In this document: positions 1 to 7,927 of the stretch, in pieces
Layout: every line of letters begins with the position of its first letter
Numbering within the stretch: the stretch's first letter is position 1
NCBI RefSeq assembly: GCF_026127265.1
Contig: NZ_WWFG01000002.1
Span: forward strand, 3,100,001 to 3,164,000
Length of the DNA stretch: 64,000 bases
Reading direction: 5' to 3'
Source: Nostoc sp. KVJ3
GTDB taxonomy: Bacteria; Cyanobacteriota; Cyanobacteriia; Cyanobacteriales; Nostocaceae
Program-made: the position numbers and the translations under genes
The notes under the pieces: model-generated
What the model was told of the DNA's origin: nothing
Databases searched by the model: none
The model's input: only the letters and a program-made list of their open reading frames with translations

Positions 1-28
1 AATATAGCCCCATTGTTTCCACTCAAAA

Positions 29-53
29 GCCCGGTCATTAAGACCGGGTTTTT
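29..53 (+). terminator. Rho-independent terminator of an upstream gene
   Basis: A 7-bp GC-rich stem (CCCGGTC / GACCGGG) with a short ATTAA loop is followed directly by five T residues. It looks like an intrinsic terminator for a gene that lies left of the window and reads rightward. Confidence 0.75.
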
Positions 54-93
54 GATGTTCATAGCAATACAAATTAGCGGGACTTTAACCCTT

Positions 94-122
94 GTAGAGA
101 CGTAGCAATGCTACAGTTCTAC
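94..122. repeat. Short palindromic repeat (GTAGAGACGTAGCA family)
   Basis: An imperfect inverted repeat, GTAGAGACGTAGCA then TGCTACAGTTCTAC, followed by ATTCTTCTTCACC. A nearly identical and more perfect copy lies at 61846-61874 with the same ATTCTT..TTCACC flank, so this is a dispersed repeat rather than a gene-specific structure. Confidence 0.6.
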
Positions 123-222
123 ATTCTTCTTCACCCTGTCCGCGTATTAAATAAAACTATTGTCCAGAAACTTTTAAGAGATTTTATCGGTCTGGTTTTC
201 CAAATTCTGCAAAAACCAGCTA

Positions 223-1650
223 ATGTCATCTACTGCTCAAGGTATTCCCGGATTACCCGATTTGACGCATCCGATTGAGCTTGTTCAATTTGGAACCCAG
301 GCGCTCAAAGCTTCACTGTTATTAGTGTTTTTGATCGTAGCTTTAGGAGTTGCGATCGCACTGATCAGTTTTTCCCTTCGTCGCAGCCAGCCAGAACAAC
401 TTATATTTATCGGACAATGGGCTGTTGGTTATTCCCAACTGTTGCGGGGATTACAGCATTTAGCTCTAGTATTAGTTCTGTTAATACCAGGATTTTTTCT
501 CTGTTCAACTTTAAGCAATCGTTACCACTACTGGGAACAGGCAAAAGTGGCTCAAGTGGTTGAAAGTGTTGCAGGTGAAAGGCTCGAACAACTTGCGCCC
601 CAAGTCCGCTACACTATCCAAGAGCCATATTCATATAACACTCAAGTCGGTGGCAAAATAGTTAAGGTAAATGAGACACGAGAGATTAACCGCTTCTTGA
701 CGTTGGCTGGTTCGCAAATTCAAGTCAAGCTTGACCAAAGTATAGATGTTCCAGGTCGCAGTTCAATTTATTCGGCAAATTATACTGGCGATTATAAAGT
801 AGTCAACCAACTCAAGGATATTAATAATTTTTTCTTTGAAGCACCACCACCCAACGGCTACATACTGCTGAAGAGCTACAAAATCGAGCGTGATGGTACT
901 AGATTACAACAAACCAATCCGGGAGACTATGGTTTTCCCTTCCGGCTGGAACCAGGGGAAGAAACTACCTTTCGAGTCACATATCAGGCTAGAGGTGGCC
1001 CTCGCTGGGTTTATAGTGCAGGGGGACAGATCCTATCTAACTTCCGTCTCATAGCCATTGCTAACTTTGCTCCCGCTAATTTTGCTAGTGGTATTGAACC
1101 TGATGAGATTAAATCTGATGGACGCAGTACGCAATTTACTTGGAAATTTGATGAGAATGTTTCAGTCAAAAATCCATTTGGAGTCTTTACGAACACCGAA
1201 CCGATTCGGAATACGGGGATAATTCCGCGTCTTTTATTGCTAGCACCAGCAATATTTTTGTGGTGGATATTGTTGTTATATTTGTCGCTACCAATGAGTT
1301 TCAGAAATGTGGCGATCGCTGCTAGTATTTTCTTTGCTTGTCTATTGATTTTGACCTATCTGGCTCGTGTCATCAATGCTCAGTTGGCCTGGACTTTAAT
1401 TTCTATCATCTTACTGTTTTTGACATGGGGATTGGGAGCCAGTCGCAGTGCTTCTTTAGCTGCAATTATCTCTACTATTGCTGGAGCCATATTACCCATC
1501 TTTGGATTATTAGTACCCTTTAGCGGCCTCACCCTCAGCCTAGCGGGTTTGCTTTCAGCAGTTTGGCTAGCAGTTCGTCACTGGTATGGCTGGTATACTT
1601 TGCATCCAGAAGATCGAAGATTACAGGCTCAAAAAAATGCTAAAGATTAG
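223..1650 (+). CDS. Polytopic membrane protein of unknown function
   Basis: 475 aa, family not recognised. Two hydrophobic segments lie near the N-terminus (about residues 28-52 and 80-96). They are followed by a hydrophilic, beta-rich stretch of roughly 240 residues (about 97-335), probably on the periplasmic side, and then by a C-terminal bundle of four to five hydrophobic helices (about 338-455). The large soluble loop between membrane segments suggests a sensor or envelope protein, but no catalytic motif is visible. The ATG at 223 follows a long untranslated stretch without a strong ribosome site. A stem-loop just after the stop suggests it is transcribed alone. Confidence 0.75.
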   Translation: MSSTAQGIPGLPDLTHPIELVQFGTQALKASLLLVFLIVALGVAIALISFSLRRSQPEQLIFIGQWAVGYSQLLRGLQHLALVLVLLIPGFFLCSTLSNRYHYWEQAKVAQVVESVAGERLEQLAPQVRYTIQEPYSYNTQVGGKIVKVNETREINRFLTLAGSQIQVKLDQSIDVPGRSSIYSANYTGDYKVVNQLKDINNFFFEAPPPNGYILLKSYKIERDGTRLQQTNPGDYGFPFRLEPGEETTFRVTYQARGGPRWVYSAGGQILSNFRLIAIANFAPANFASGIEPDEIKSDGRSTQFTWKFDENVSVKNPFGVFTNTEPIRNTGIIPRLLLLAPAIFLWWILLLYLSLPMSFRNVAIAASIFFACLLILTYLARVINAQLAWTLISIILLFLTWGLGASRSASLAAIISTIAGAILPIFGLLVPFSGLTLSLAGLLSAVWLAVRHWYGWYTLHPEDRRLQAQKNAKD

Positions 1651-1655
1651 TAGAT

Positions 1656-1678
1656 TTCGCTATGATTAGCGAAGTTTT
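1656..1678 (+). terminator. Stem-loop after the membrane protein gene
   Basis: TTCGCTA, a TGAT loop, TAGCGAA and then GTTTTAG lie immediately after the stop at 1650. The stem is short (7 bp) and the T-tract modest, so this is a weak terminator call. Confidence 0.45.
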
Positions 1679-1692
1679 AGCAAATAGCATTT

Positions 1693-1800
1693 ATGGATAA
1701 CGATTTACTGGCTTTTTTTGCGGGTGCTGGGTTACTCATCCTCTATCTCATTTTTTCTGCATTGACTGAAATGGGAACTAAACTACCTTGGAAGAAATAA
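1693..1800 (+). CDS. 35-aa single-helix membrane peptide
   Basis: An ATG-initiated ORF of 35 codons plus TAA. The peptide starts MDNDLLAFFAGAG, has one hydrophobic stretch (residues 5-24) and ends in a short basic tail (LPWKK). Size and topology resemble the very small membrane subunits that cyanobacteria encode for photosynthetic and NDH-1 complexes, but I do not recognise the family. It lies 43 nt after the membrane protein gene. Support is only the reading frame, the start codon and the clean transmembrane profile. Confidence 0.4.
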   Translation: MDNDLLAFFAGAGLLILYLIFSALTEMGTKLPWKK

Positions 1801-1917
1801 ACTAATAGGGCGATAAAGTTGCTAAAAATTTACATTTTTCAACCTTATTGGACTTGGAAAAAGGAATAAACATCCTTTAGGCTAAGTTAATATACTTATT
1901 GTTCAAGAGAATTTCAA

Positions 1918-2028
1918 ATGCGCGATCCCCAAAAAAACCACATTAAAATCGAGCCGGCAACCCTCGTATTAATTGTGTCCCTACTAATACTCTTGCCTCT
2001 ACTGTTTGTTGGTTTTTTCTCGCAGTGA
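1918..2028 (+). CDS. 36-aa single-helix membrane peptide
   Basis: An ATG-initiated ORF of 36 codons plus TGA. A charged N-terminus (MRDPQKNHIKIEPA) is followed by one strongly hydrophobic helix (about residues 15-34) and a C-terminal SQ. It is the second such ORF in 350 bp and resembles small thylakoid or plasma-membrane subunits in size only. No family was recognised, and no convincing ribosome site precedes it. Confidence 0.4.
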   Translation: MRDPQKNHIKIEPATLVLIVSLLILLPLLFVGFFSQ

Positions 2029-2087
2029 GCTTTAAATAAATTTGCAATATTTCAACGAATTAGCAACTTACTTCAACTTCTAAAAAT

Positions 2088-2984
2088 ATGGGTTTATCCG
2101 GTCAACAACGTAAAGAACTACAAGATGCTTTGATTGATGCTTTTCCTAATACAGCATTTCTAGAGCAAATGTTGTCATTTGAATTAGATAAAAATTTAAG
2201 AGCAATTGCTGGCGAAGGGAGTTTACAAGATATTGTCTTTAAATTAATCCAAACAGCAAATTCTCAGGGATGGGTTGAAGATTTAGTTCATGCTGCGTAT
2301 AATTCAAACCCTGGAAACCCAAAACTGAGGACTATTGCCGGAGCATTATTGCCAAATCACGATCCAGAAACCTCTTCTGTTTCCTCACCTAATATTCCCC
2401 AAAAACAAACTAATCAGCAGCAGAAAATCTTGATTCTAACAGCAATTCCTCACGGGCTGCGTTTGGATAAAGAGATTCGACAAATTGAAGAAGCCATACG
2501 ACGAGCTGCTAATCGAGATTTATTTGAAATTCGCATTAGAACTGCTGTACGCCCTCAAGATATTCGTCGTGGTATTGCAGAAGAACAGCCTCAAATTGTT
2601 CATTTTTGTGGACACGGCTTGGAAGATGGCAGCTTGTTGTTAGAGGATGATGGGGGGAACAACAAGCCAGTTGCACCAGAAGGTTTAGCATCTCTGTTTA
2701 AGTTGCACGCTGATTATGTTAAATGCGTACTGCTTAATGCTTGTTATTCAGAAAAATCGGCTGTAGCAATTAGCCAATACATTAATTATGTCATTGGGAT
2801 GAATAACCCAATTCAAGACAAAGCGGCAATTACGTTTACTGAAGGGTTTTATGATGGACTTTGTTATAAAAATTCAGGCAATCAAGATTTATTTGAAAGA
2901 GCTTTTGATGAAGGTATAGTTGCTATCAAAATGGAAAATGTTTCGCAAGGAACTATACCAGTATTAAAAAAAAAGAATTCATAA
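2088..2984 (+). CDS. EAD1-CHAT domain protein (zero-frame product)
   Basis: 298 aa as read in frame. Residues 1-85 resemble effector-associated domain 1, an adaptor of bacterial conflict and signalling proteins. After a polar linker (90-112), residues 113-290 resemble a CHAT (caspase-like) domain with His176 in HFCGHG and Cys219 in LLNACYS, the expected catalytic pair. The frame ends in a stop right after an A9 run at 2966-2974. The -1 frame continues without a stop into a GUN4-like domain to 3565, so the true product may be a 492-aa EAD1-CHAT-GUN4 protein made by frameshifting, or the gene may carry a 1-nt deletion. The family assignments come from motif reading. Confidence 0.8.
   Translation: MGLSGQQRKELQDALIDAFPNTAFLEQMLSFELDKNLRAIAGEGSLQDIVFKLIQTANSQGWVEDLVHAAYNSNPGNPKLRTIAGALLPNHDPETSSVSSPNIPQKQTNQQQKILILTAIPHGLRLDKEIRQIEEAIRRAANRDLFEIRIRTAVRPQDIRRGIAEEQPQIVHFCGHGLEDGSLLLEDDGGNNKPVAPEGLASLFKLHADYVKCVLLNACYSEKSAVAISQYINYVIGMNNPIQDKAAITFTEGFYDGLCYKNSGNQDLFERAFDEGIVAIKMENVSQGTIPVLKKKNS
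2969..2975 (+). promoter_or_regulatory. Candidate -1 frameshift site A AAA AAG
   Basis: The heptamer A AAA AAG is in the correct phase (zero-frame codons AAA AAG). It is a well-known slippery site in bacteria, as in dnaX and IS911-type elements. A -1 slip here leads directly into GAA TTC ATA and the GUN4-like frame. An AAGGA Shine-Dalgarno-like string lies about 17 nt upstream, a little further than the optimum known for dnaX. I see no strong downstream hairpin. Confidence 0.5.
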
Positions 2985-3565
2985 CAAATCATTGGCAAAC
3001 ACCTTCTGTTACTTCATCTCAAACTCCTCCAGAAAATGTTCATCAGGTTGCTCTACTGAGTGAGCAAGGGATAAATTACTCCAAACTGCGCGACTTTTTA
3101 GCCAATGAGCAGTGGAAAGAAGCTGACAATGAAACAGAAATGCTCATATTGGAAGCAGCTTGTCGAAAGGGAGAATTGCTTAATGTGGAATCGATCCAAA
3201 AATTACCAAAAACAGATATATGTACTATTGACAAGCTTTGGGTAACATCCTCTAAGGGAAAATTCGGCTTTAGTGTACAGAAGCAAATCTGGGAGGATAA
3301 CCAAAAGAATACCGATAATGAATATAAATTGTATTGTCTATTTGGGAATCGCGTTGGATGGCGCAAGCATGAAAAATGGTTACAGTATAAGGATATTACC
3401 TTTAATCTTTCGGCTCCCAAAGGACATTTTCCACAACGGGGGTTGGAAGCAGTATTGCTCGGTAAAACGATACAGTGGTGGTCAAACGAATCTTTGATGT
3501 CATTGGGTTTAGGAGAGAATTTATTTAGCGAGTTTTTCTATCGAGTTTCGGTGTGCAATTTATAA
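2975..3565 (+). CDS. GUN4-like domain in the -1 frame of the CHAT gene
   Basis: 196 codons with no start of their own near the 5' end, open from the slippery site to TAA. A linker (about 40 residues) is followed by a GUN4-type fold: the start reads INYSKLRDFLANEQWKEADN, with ETEMLILEA, then DKLWVTSSKGKFGFSVQKQI and a later WLQYKDITF/PKGHFP region. GUN4 domains bind porphyrins and stimulate Mg-chelatase. In cyanobacteria they also occur fused to kinases and caspase-like proteins, which fits this arrangement. An internal ATG at 3140 would cut the domain, so independent translation is unlikely. Alternative reading: a broken gene or a homopolymer sequencing error. Confidence 0.65.
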   Translation, partial: EFITNHWQTPSVTSSQTPPENVHQVALLSEQGINYSKLRDFLANEQWKEADNETEMLILEAACRKGELLNVESIQKLPKTDICTIDKLWVTSSKGKFGFSVQKQIWEDNQKNTDNEYKLYCLFGNRVGWRKHEKWLQYKDITFNLSAPKGHFPQRGLEAVLLGKTIQWWSNESLMSLGLGENLFSEFFYRVSVCNL

Positions 3566-3662
3566 AATTGGAAAAGAAAAATTACTTTTTACCAACTTGC
3601 ATGTATCTTTTGGCATATAATAAACTTCCAATTATTGTGAACTTTATAGTTGAAGTGTCTGA

Positions 3663-4424
3663 CTATTCTAATCCCATATCTATAAAACTTAGAGGTGGAC
3701 AAGTTGAGGTACAACTAACCTTAAGAGCTACAGTGTTTTTCCCTTCTACATTAAGACCCAATGTTTGTTTTGCGCCTACTGTGACTTGTCGAGTTTCAGC
3801 AGATTTGTTATCTAAAAATATCTCTAATTGAATCTTATTGCTTGGTTGTGAAAGAGGATTTGCATCATTTACCCCAAACACCAGATTTAGTTTTTTATAA
3901 CTGGAATGCAAGTTGCAAATAAACTCCAACGGTTGAGGGGTAAGTTGGTTGCTATAAGATATGTTTGCAATCTCAGACACGAATTCTTTTCCTATAGTAA
4001 TTTGAGCATTATTTGGATTATGTAACATTTGACTTATATCGTATCCTGGAGTATCACTTATACATTTTGTTGCAGTATAAAGCACGCCTGGAGATGATGT
4101 AATTGGCAAAGGACTATTAGTAATAATAGGTGTTGGTGAAATAGGGGATTCTGAAATAGTTGGAGAAGCTGAAGGATTAGTAGAGGTACTGGGAGTCGAT
4201 GGAACGGGGGATTCTGGAATTCTACTTGGAGAAGATAAGGGAATTGAGGAGTTGTTAGAAATTAAACCCAGCCGTTGCAGAACTACTACAGTAATAACTG
4301 ATCCACCGACAAAAGTGACTGTCAAACCCCCAGCAATTAAGTAAATACGACTTTTGAGACTCATTCTTTTTCTTTCCGTAGTATTTTGATACTGTTCTGT
4401 AGTATTTTTATCTTTTGGAGTCAT
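3663..4424 (-). CDS. Membrane-anchored protein with Ser/Pro linker and C-terminal NPCBM-like domain
   Basis: 253 aa. A charged N-terminus (1-22) precedes one transmembrane helix (about 27-52), then a low-complexity Ser/Pro/Thr linker (about 56-112) and a C-terminal beta-rich domain of roughly 140 residues. In that domain the pattern LEFICNLHSSYKKLNLVFGV...IFLDNK...VNVEG...ALKVSC resembles the NPCBM/NEW2-type galactose-binding fold. That would suit a cytoplasmic-membrane anchor presenting a binding domain outside the cell. It converges with the EAD1-CHAT-GUN4 gene (98 nt between stops). A second start at residue 21 (MSLKSR) is possible. The fold assignment is tentative. Confidence 0.6.
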   Translation of the reverse strand: MTPKDKNTTEQYQNTTERKRMSLKSRIYLIAGGLTVTFVGGSVITVVVLQRLGLISNNSSIPLSSPSRIPESPVPSTPSTSTNPSASPTISESPISPTPIITNSPLPITSSPGVLYTATKCISDTPGYDISQMLHNPNNAQITIGKEFVSEIANISYSNQLTPQPLEFICNLHSSYKKLNLVFGVNDANPLSQPSNKIQLEIFLDNKSAETRQVTVGAKQTLGLNVEGKNTVALKVSCTSTCPPLSFIDMGLE

Positions 4425-4655
4425 GTTATTATGCCTAATCTTTAGTGTGCTTTTTAATCTGAGTAGGTAACAAGCAAGTGTAGTTTTTCACTCTCCAATC
4501 CCTTGATCAGCAGTTTATCGCAAAACTGAAATTGATTACCAAAATCTACTAACTCCTAATATTCTTTCATCTGGCTACTGTGCAAGTTCCACACCATCAA
4601 CCTCACAGCATCAGTGAGAGGTTAAGGTAATTGCTACTAACTTAATGGCTAGAGT

Positions 4656-4833
4656 TAGAGGTTGTTTGAAAAGTGGTATGTTGTGATTTTAATCGAATTG
4701 TTACCCCCCTTAATCCCCCCTTATAAAGGGGGGAAACAAGAAAAATTCAGTTCCCTCCCCAATATATCGGGGAGGGTTAGGGTGGGGTAAAAAATATTTG
4801 ATACATCAATCATGACTTTTCAAACATACTCTT
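4656..4833. mobile_element. MITE-like element, copy A (GAGG-TGTTTGAAAAG family)
   Basis: About 178 bp bounded by imperfect terminal inverted repeats: TAGAGGTTGTTTGAAAAGT on the left and, reverse-complemented, AAGAGTATGTTTGAAAAGTC on the right. The interior holds two C-rich/G-rich palindromes (CCCCCCTTATAAAGGGGGG; CTCCCCAATATATCGGGGAG). Copies with the same ends lie at 47125-47294 and 48365-48579. It has no coding capacity. The rest of 4425-4995 is AT-rich and shows no gene. Confidence 0.65.
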
Positions 4834-4995
4834 AGACCGAGACCAATCGATTATTACTACATATTATTTAGTTAAAAATGATTATCTATAGATTCATCTA
4901 ATATAAAATTAAGCGGAAAATCTCTGACTAAAGTAGATATTCAGCTTTGTGTATGATTTTTTCAAGCAATATCGATGTCAGCATTTTGAAAATTT

Positions 4996-5184
4996 ATGAA
5001 ACTCGATCAATCTGCTTTTAATCTGAGTTTCACTATTGCTATTTGTCTAACACTCTTTCAAGAAACAGAAATATTTCTTTACAATCCATCACAGGCGATC
5101 GCCCGTAAACAGCTTTTATTACTCTCGGCAGAGGAAACTCAAAACCCTTGTTTTTTCGTCCTGATTTCAAATAAGCATTTTTGA
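4996..5184 (+). CDS. Short ORF, possible exported-protein remnant
   Basis: 62 aa starting MKLDQSAFNLSFTIAICLTL. The first 36 residues look like a signal peptide ending in SQAIA, but only about 26 residues follow, so any mature part is very short. It could be a degraded start of a longer secreted protein or a chance ORF. No ribosome site or homologous neighbour supports it. Confidence 0.25.
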   Translation: MKLDQSAFNLSFTIAICLTLFQETEIFLYNPSQAIARKQLLLLSAEETQNPCFFVLISNKHF

Positions 5185-5641
5185 TCCCGATTATGAAACA
5201 AGCGTTCCAACCAAGGTCTTAAATAAGATTCAAGATTAGCGTCTTATTTTTCTCTCACCAGAGACAGGGACACAAAACAATGCCAATTAGCTTACTGGAA
5301 TATCAGTCAAAAAAATGTCTGTTCTATTTTTAGTAAAATACTAAAGACTCCTGTATAATTATCTGAATTCATACTTGGGTAGCATCTCGCAAAGAGTACT
5401 AAAAAAACGGGTTTAGATCCATTGATTCAACAGACGTTCATTATGTGAATGCCTTCAGATTGGTGTGTCGTTGTGAACAGGACTGCGTGGGCTAACACAA
5501 TATTGCACATTAAGAAGTAGGGTTTTTCACTTCGGTTTGAGATGATTGATCGTTAGTGAACAGTGCCGTTAGGTATTAATGTTTAGATGTTCTACTTAAT
5601 TTGAATACTCAATTAGTCCAACTAAAACAGGAGGAAGATAA
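5185..5641. other. Intergenic region without recognised gene
   Basis: Roughly 450 bp. A terminator-like structure lies at 5221-5251 (AAATAAGA, 13-nt loop, TCTTATTT, T-tract). It could end transcription of the short ORF before it. The remainder probably contains the promoter of the DUF4282 gene; I could not pick a convincing -35/-10 pair. Confidence 0.4.
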
Positions 5642-5956
5642 ATGTCAGCATCCAAAGGTTTCTTCAAGCTGCTATTCGATTTTTCTTTTTCGCGCTTTAT
5701 TGGTATCAGAATAATCGGTGTTATTTATGGTGTGGGGATGTTTTTTGCTGCTCTATTGGTTCTGGGGTCTGTCGTAGCGGGTTTTAATCACGACTTTCTT
5801 GCGGGATTAGGGGCTTTAATAATATCTCCAATTATTTTTTTGATATACGTGATTATCCTGCGAATAATTCTAGAAGGGTTTGTTGCCGCACTAAGAACTG
5901 CTGAGAATACTACTCAGTTAGCTGAGAATGCCAAACGAGAATACGAGGTCAGGTAA
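5642..5956 (+). CDS. DUF4282 family membrane protein
   Basis: 104 aa. The order FFKLLFDFSFSRFI, RIIGVIYG and a second helix ending in RIILEGFVAALRTAENT matches the DUF4282 pattern: an amphipathic start, two transmembrane helices (about 23-46 and 52-80) and a C-terminal helix facing the cytoplasm. The function of the family is unknown. A strong ribosome site, AGGAGG, stands 8 nt before the ATG and fixes the start. The next gene, a receiver protein, is 65 nt downstream on the same strand and may be cotranscribed. Confidence 0.8.
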   Translation: MSASKGFFKLLFDFSFSRFIGIRIIGVIYGVGMFFAALLVLGSVVAGFNHDFLAGLGALIISPIIFLIYVIILRIILEGFVAALRTAENTTQLAENAKREYEVR

Positions 5957-6021
5957 TCCCTGAAAGGTTAATATAAAGGGCTTTTCAAAAGGAGGATTTA
6001 AACCCTTTAACTTACGATAAA

Positions 6022-6435
6022 ATGTTCTTTATGGAACCTTCTGGAACTCTTGCTGGTTTAGATATTCTGGTAATTGAAGATGATAACGATACTCGCTTTT
6101 TCATCACGACTGTGTTGGAAATGGATGGAGCAAAAGTTATACCAGTAATATCCGCAGATGCGGCACGCGAAGTATTATCTGAATTCCAGCCCGATGTTTT
6201 AATTTCTGATATTGGGTTGCCTGGCGAGGATGGCTACACTTTCATCCGCAAATTTCGTGCGCTCAAACCAAATAATTGTGGACGAGTCCCAGCTATTGCT
6301 TTAACAGCTTATGCTGATAGTGAGGCTCGTATCCGTGCCTTGGAAGGTGGCTTTGACACTCATGTATCTAAACCCGTTGATCCAGAAGAATTAGTTGAGA
6401 TAGTAGCTAGCTTGGTTGCTTCTTGTCATTGGTAA
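6022..6435 (+). CDS. Single-domain response regulator (CheY-like)
   Basis: 137 aa, a complete receiver domain without output domain. Key positions are the acidic pair in VIEDDND, the phospho-acceptor Asp in VLISDIGLPGEDG, Thr in ALTAYA and Lys in HVSKPVD. It probably relays phosphate between a hybrid kinase and a phosphotransfer protein; no kinase is adjacent. A second in-frame ATG at 6031 (MEPSG) is an alternative start. A good AAGGAGG motif lies about 25 nt before the first ATG, too far for normal spacing. A strong stem-loop terminator follows. Confidence 0.88.
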   Translation: MFFMEPSGTLAGLDILVIEDDNDTRFFITTVLEMDGAKVIPVISADAAREVLSEFQPDVLISDIGLPGEDGYTFIRKFRALKPNNCGRVPAIALTAYADSEARIRALEGGFDTHVSKPVDPEELVEIVASLVASCHW

Positions 6436-6453
6436 TGATTGTAGTAGCTGATA

Positions 6454-6485
6454 AGTGCGTTAAGCTACTATTAACGCACTATTTT
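6454..6485. terminator. Bidirectional terminator between convergent genes
   Basis: A perfect 10-bp stem AGTGCGTTAA / TTAACGCACT with a 7-nt loop, followed by ATTTTA. It sits between the receiver gene (+) and the aminotransferase gene (-), 11 nt before the stop of the latter, and could serve both. Confidence 0.75.
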
Positions 6486-6495
6486 AACTGAGAGA

Positions 6496-7644
6496 CTACT
6501 TAGGTAGAACTTGCCGTAATGCTGCTAAAAGTTGGTCAACACTTTCCTTTCGACTATTAAAGCCCATTAAACCTACGCGCCAAACTTTACCCGCTAGTTC
6601 GCCAAGACCACCGCCAATTTCAATATTATATTCATTGAGTAACTGTCGTGCGATCGCTTTCCCATCTACTCCTGTTGGAATGCGGACAGTGGTAAGGGTT
6701 GGTAGTCTATATTCTTGTTCAACATGCATACTCAGTCCTAAATTCTCCAACCCTTGCCAGAGATATTCTACATTCTTCTGATGTCGCTGCCACGAGTTCG
6801 CTAATCCCTCTTCTGCCAGCAAACGTAATGCTTCCCGCAATGCATAATATAAATTAATCGGTGCTGTGTGGTGATATATGCGTTCAGCACCCCAATATTT
6901 ACCCAGTAACAACATATCCAAATACCAGTTTGCCACCTTTGTTTGGCGCTGTTGCAATTTCTCAACTGCGCGCGCACTCATAGTAAAAGGCGAAGCACCA
7001 GGCGGACAACCCAACCCTTTTTGGCTACAACTATAGGCTAAGTCAACTCCCCAAGCATCCAAAAATATGGGGACACCACCCAAACTTGTTACAGTATCCA
7101 CCAGCAGCAAAGTGCCAAATTCACGACACAAATCAGCAACTCCTTCTAAAGGTTGCCTTGCGCCAGTGGAAGTTTCGGCATGAACTAGAGCTAAAATAGC
7201 GGGACGATGAGTTTCTAGGGCAGTTTTGAGTTCATCAAGGTTAAAGACTTGTCCCCAAGGTTTGGTAATGGTTCGCACATCAGCACTATAACGTCCAGCC
7301 ATATCTACGAGACGATTACCAAAATAGCCAGCTACACCAATCAAAACTATATCACCAGGTTCAACAGCATTGGCGATGGTTGCTTCCATTGCGGCTGTTC
7401 CCGTACCACTAACTGCAATGGTAAGTGAGTTTTCTGTCTGCCATACGTAGCGTAGCAACGACTGAATTTCATCCATGAGGGCGAGAAAAGCAGGGTCAAG
7501 ATGCCCAACTGGTGAGGTATTCATCGCTTGGAGAACTGTGGGATGGGCATTTGAGGGCCCTGGCCCTAAAAGTAGACGGGATGGGATTTCTAACGGTGTG
7601 AGTTGCAAGCGCCCAGAGTCGTTGATTGAAATTGTTTGCGTCAT
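6496..7644 (-). CDS. Alanine/serine-glyoxylate aminotransferase family enzyme
   Basis: 382 aa, class V PLP-dependent transaminase. N-terminal LLLGPGPSNAHP, the SGTGTAAMEA cofactor-phosphate loop (about 79-88), Asp183 in LLVDTVTS stacking on PLP, and Lys209 in SCSQKGLGCPPG as Schiff-base lysine are all present. The length is typical of the family. In cyanobacteria such enzymes transaminate glyoxylate to glycine in the photorespiratory pathway, usually with alanine or serine as donor; the donor cannot be read from sequence. ATG at 7644 begins MTQTISINDSG. It appears monocistronic. Confidence 0.88.
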   Translation of the reverse strand: MTQTISINDSGRLQLTPLEIPSRLLLGPGPSNAHPTVLQAMNTSPVGHLDPAFLALMDEIQSLLRYVWQTENSLTIAVSGTGTAAMEATIANAVEPGDIVLIGVAGYFGNRLVDMAGRYSADVRTITKPWGQVFNLDELKTALETHRPAILALVHAETSTGARQPLEGVADLCREFGTLLLVDTVTSLGGVPIFLDAWGVDLAYSCSQKGLGCPPGASPFTMSARAVEKLQQRQTKVANWYLDMLLLGKYWGAERIYHHTAPINLYYALREALRLLAEEGLANSWQRHQKNVEYLWQGLENLGLSMHVEQEYRLPTLTTVRIPTGVDGKAIARQLLNEYNIEIGGGLGELAGKVWRVGLMGFNSRKESVDQLLAALRQVLPK

Positions 7645-7927
7645 AATCTGTCTTCGCCTAGACCATACTTACCGAATCATAGAGCGATGGCTTCGCCAAC
7701 GCCAGAGGCGATCGCATCACTGATATTTTAGTGAATCTGTCATTTGCCAGAAGATGTCAGCGCCATAAAGTATTACAGTGATTTAAAGAAATGCCTGACA
7801 GTATACTTATTCACTTACCCAGCGCCTTCTTCACGCCGTTCCTAATTTCCTAGCTGATCCTGGTTGCAGTTATAGCTAAGGTAAAAGGTAAAAGAGAGAA
7901 TTTTTTACTTTTAATTTATTAGCCTCT

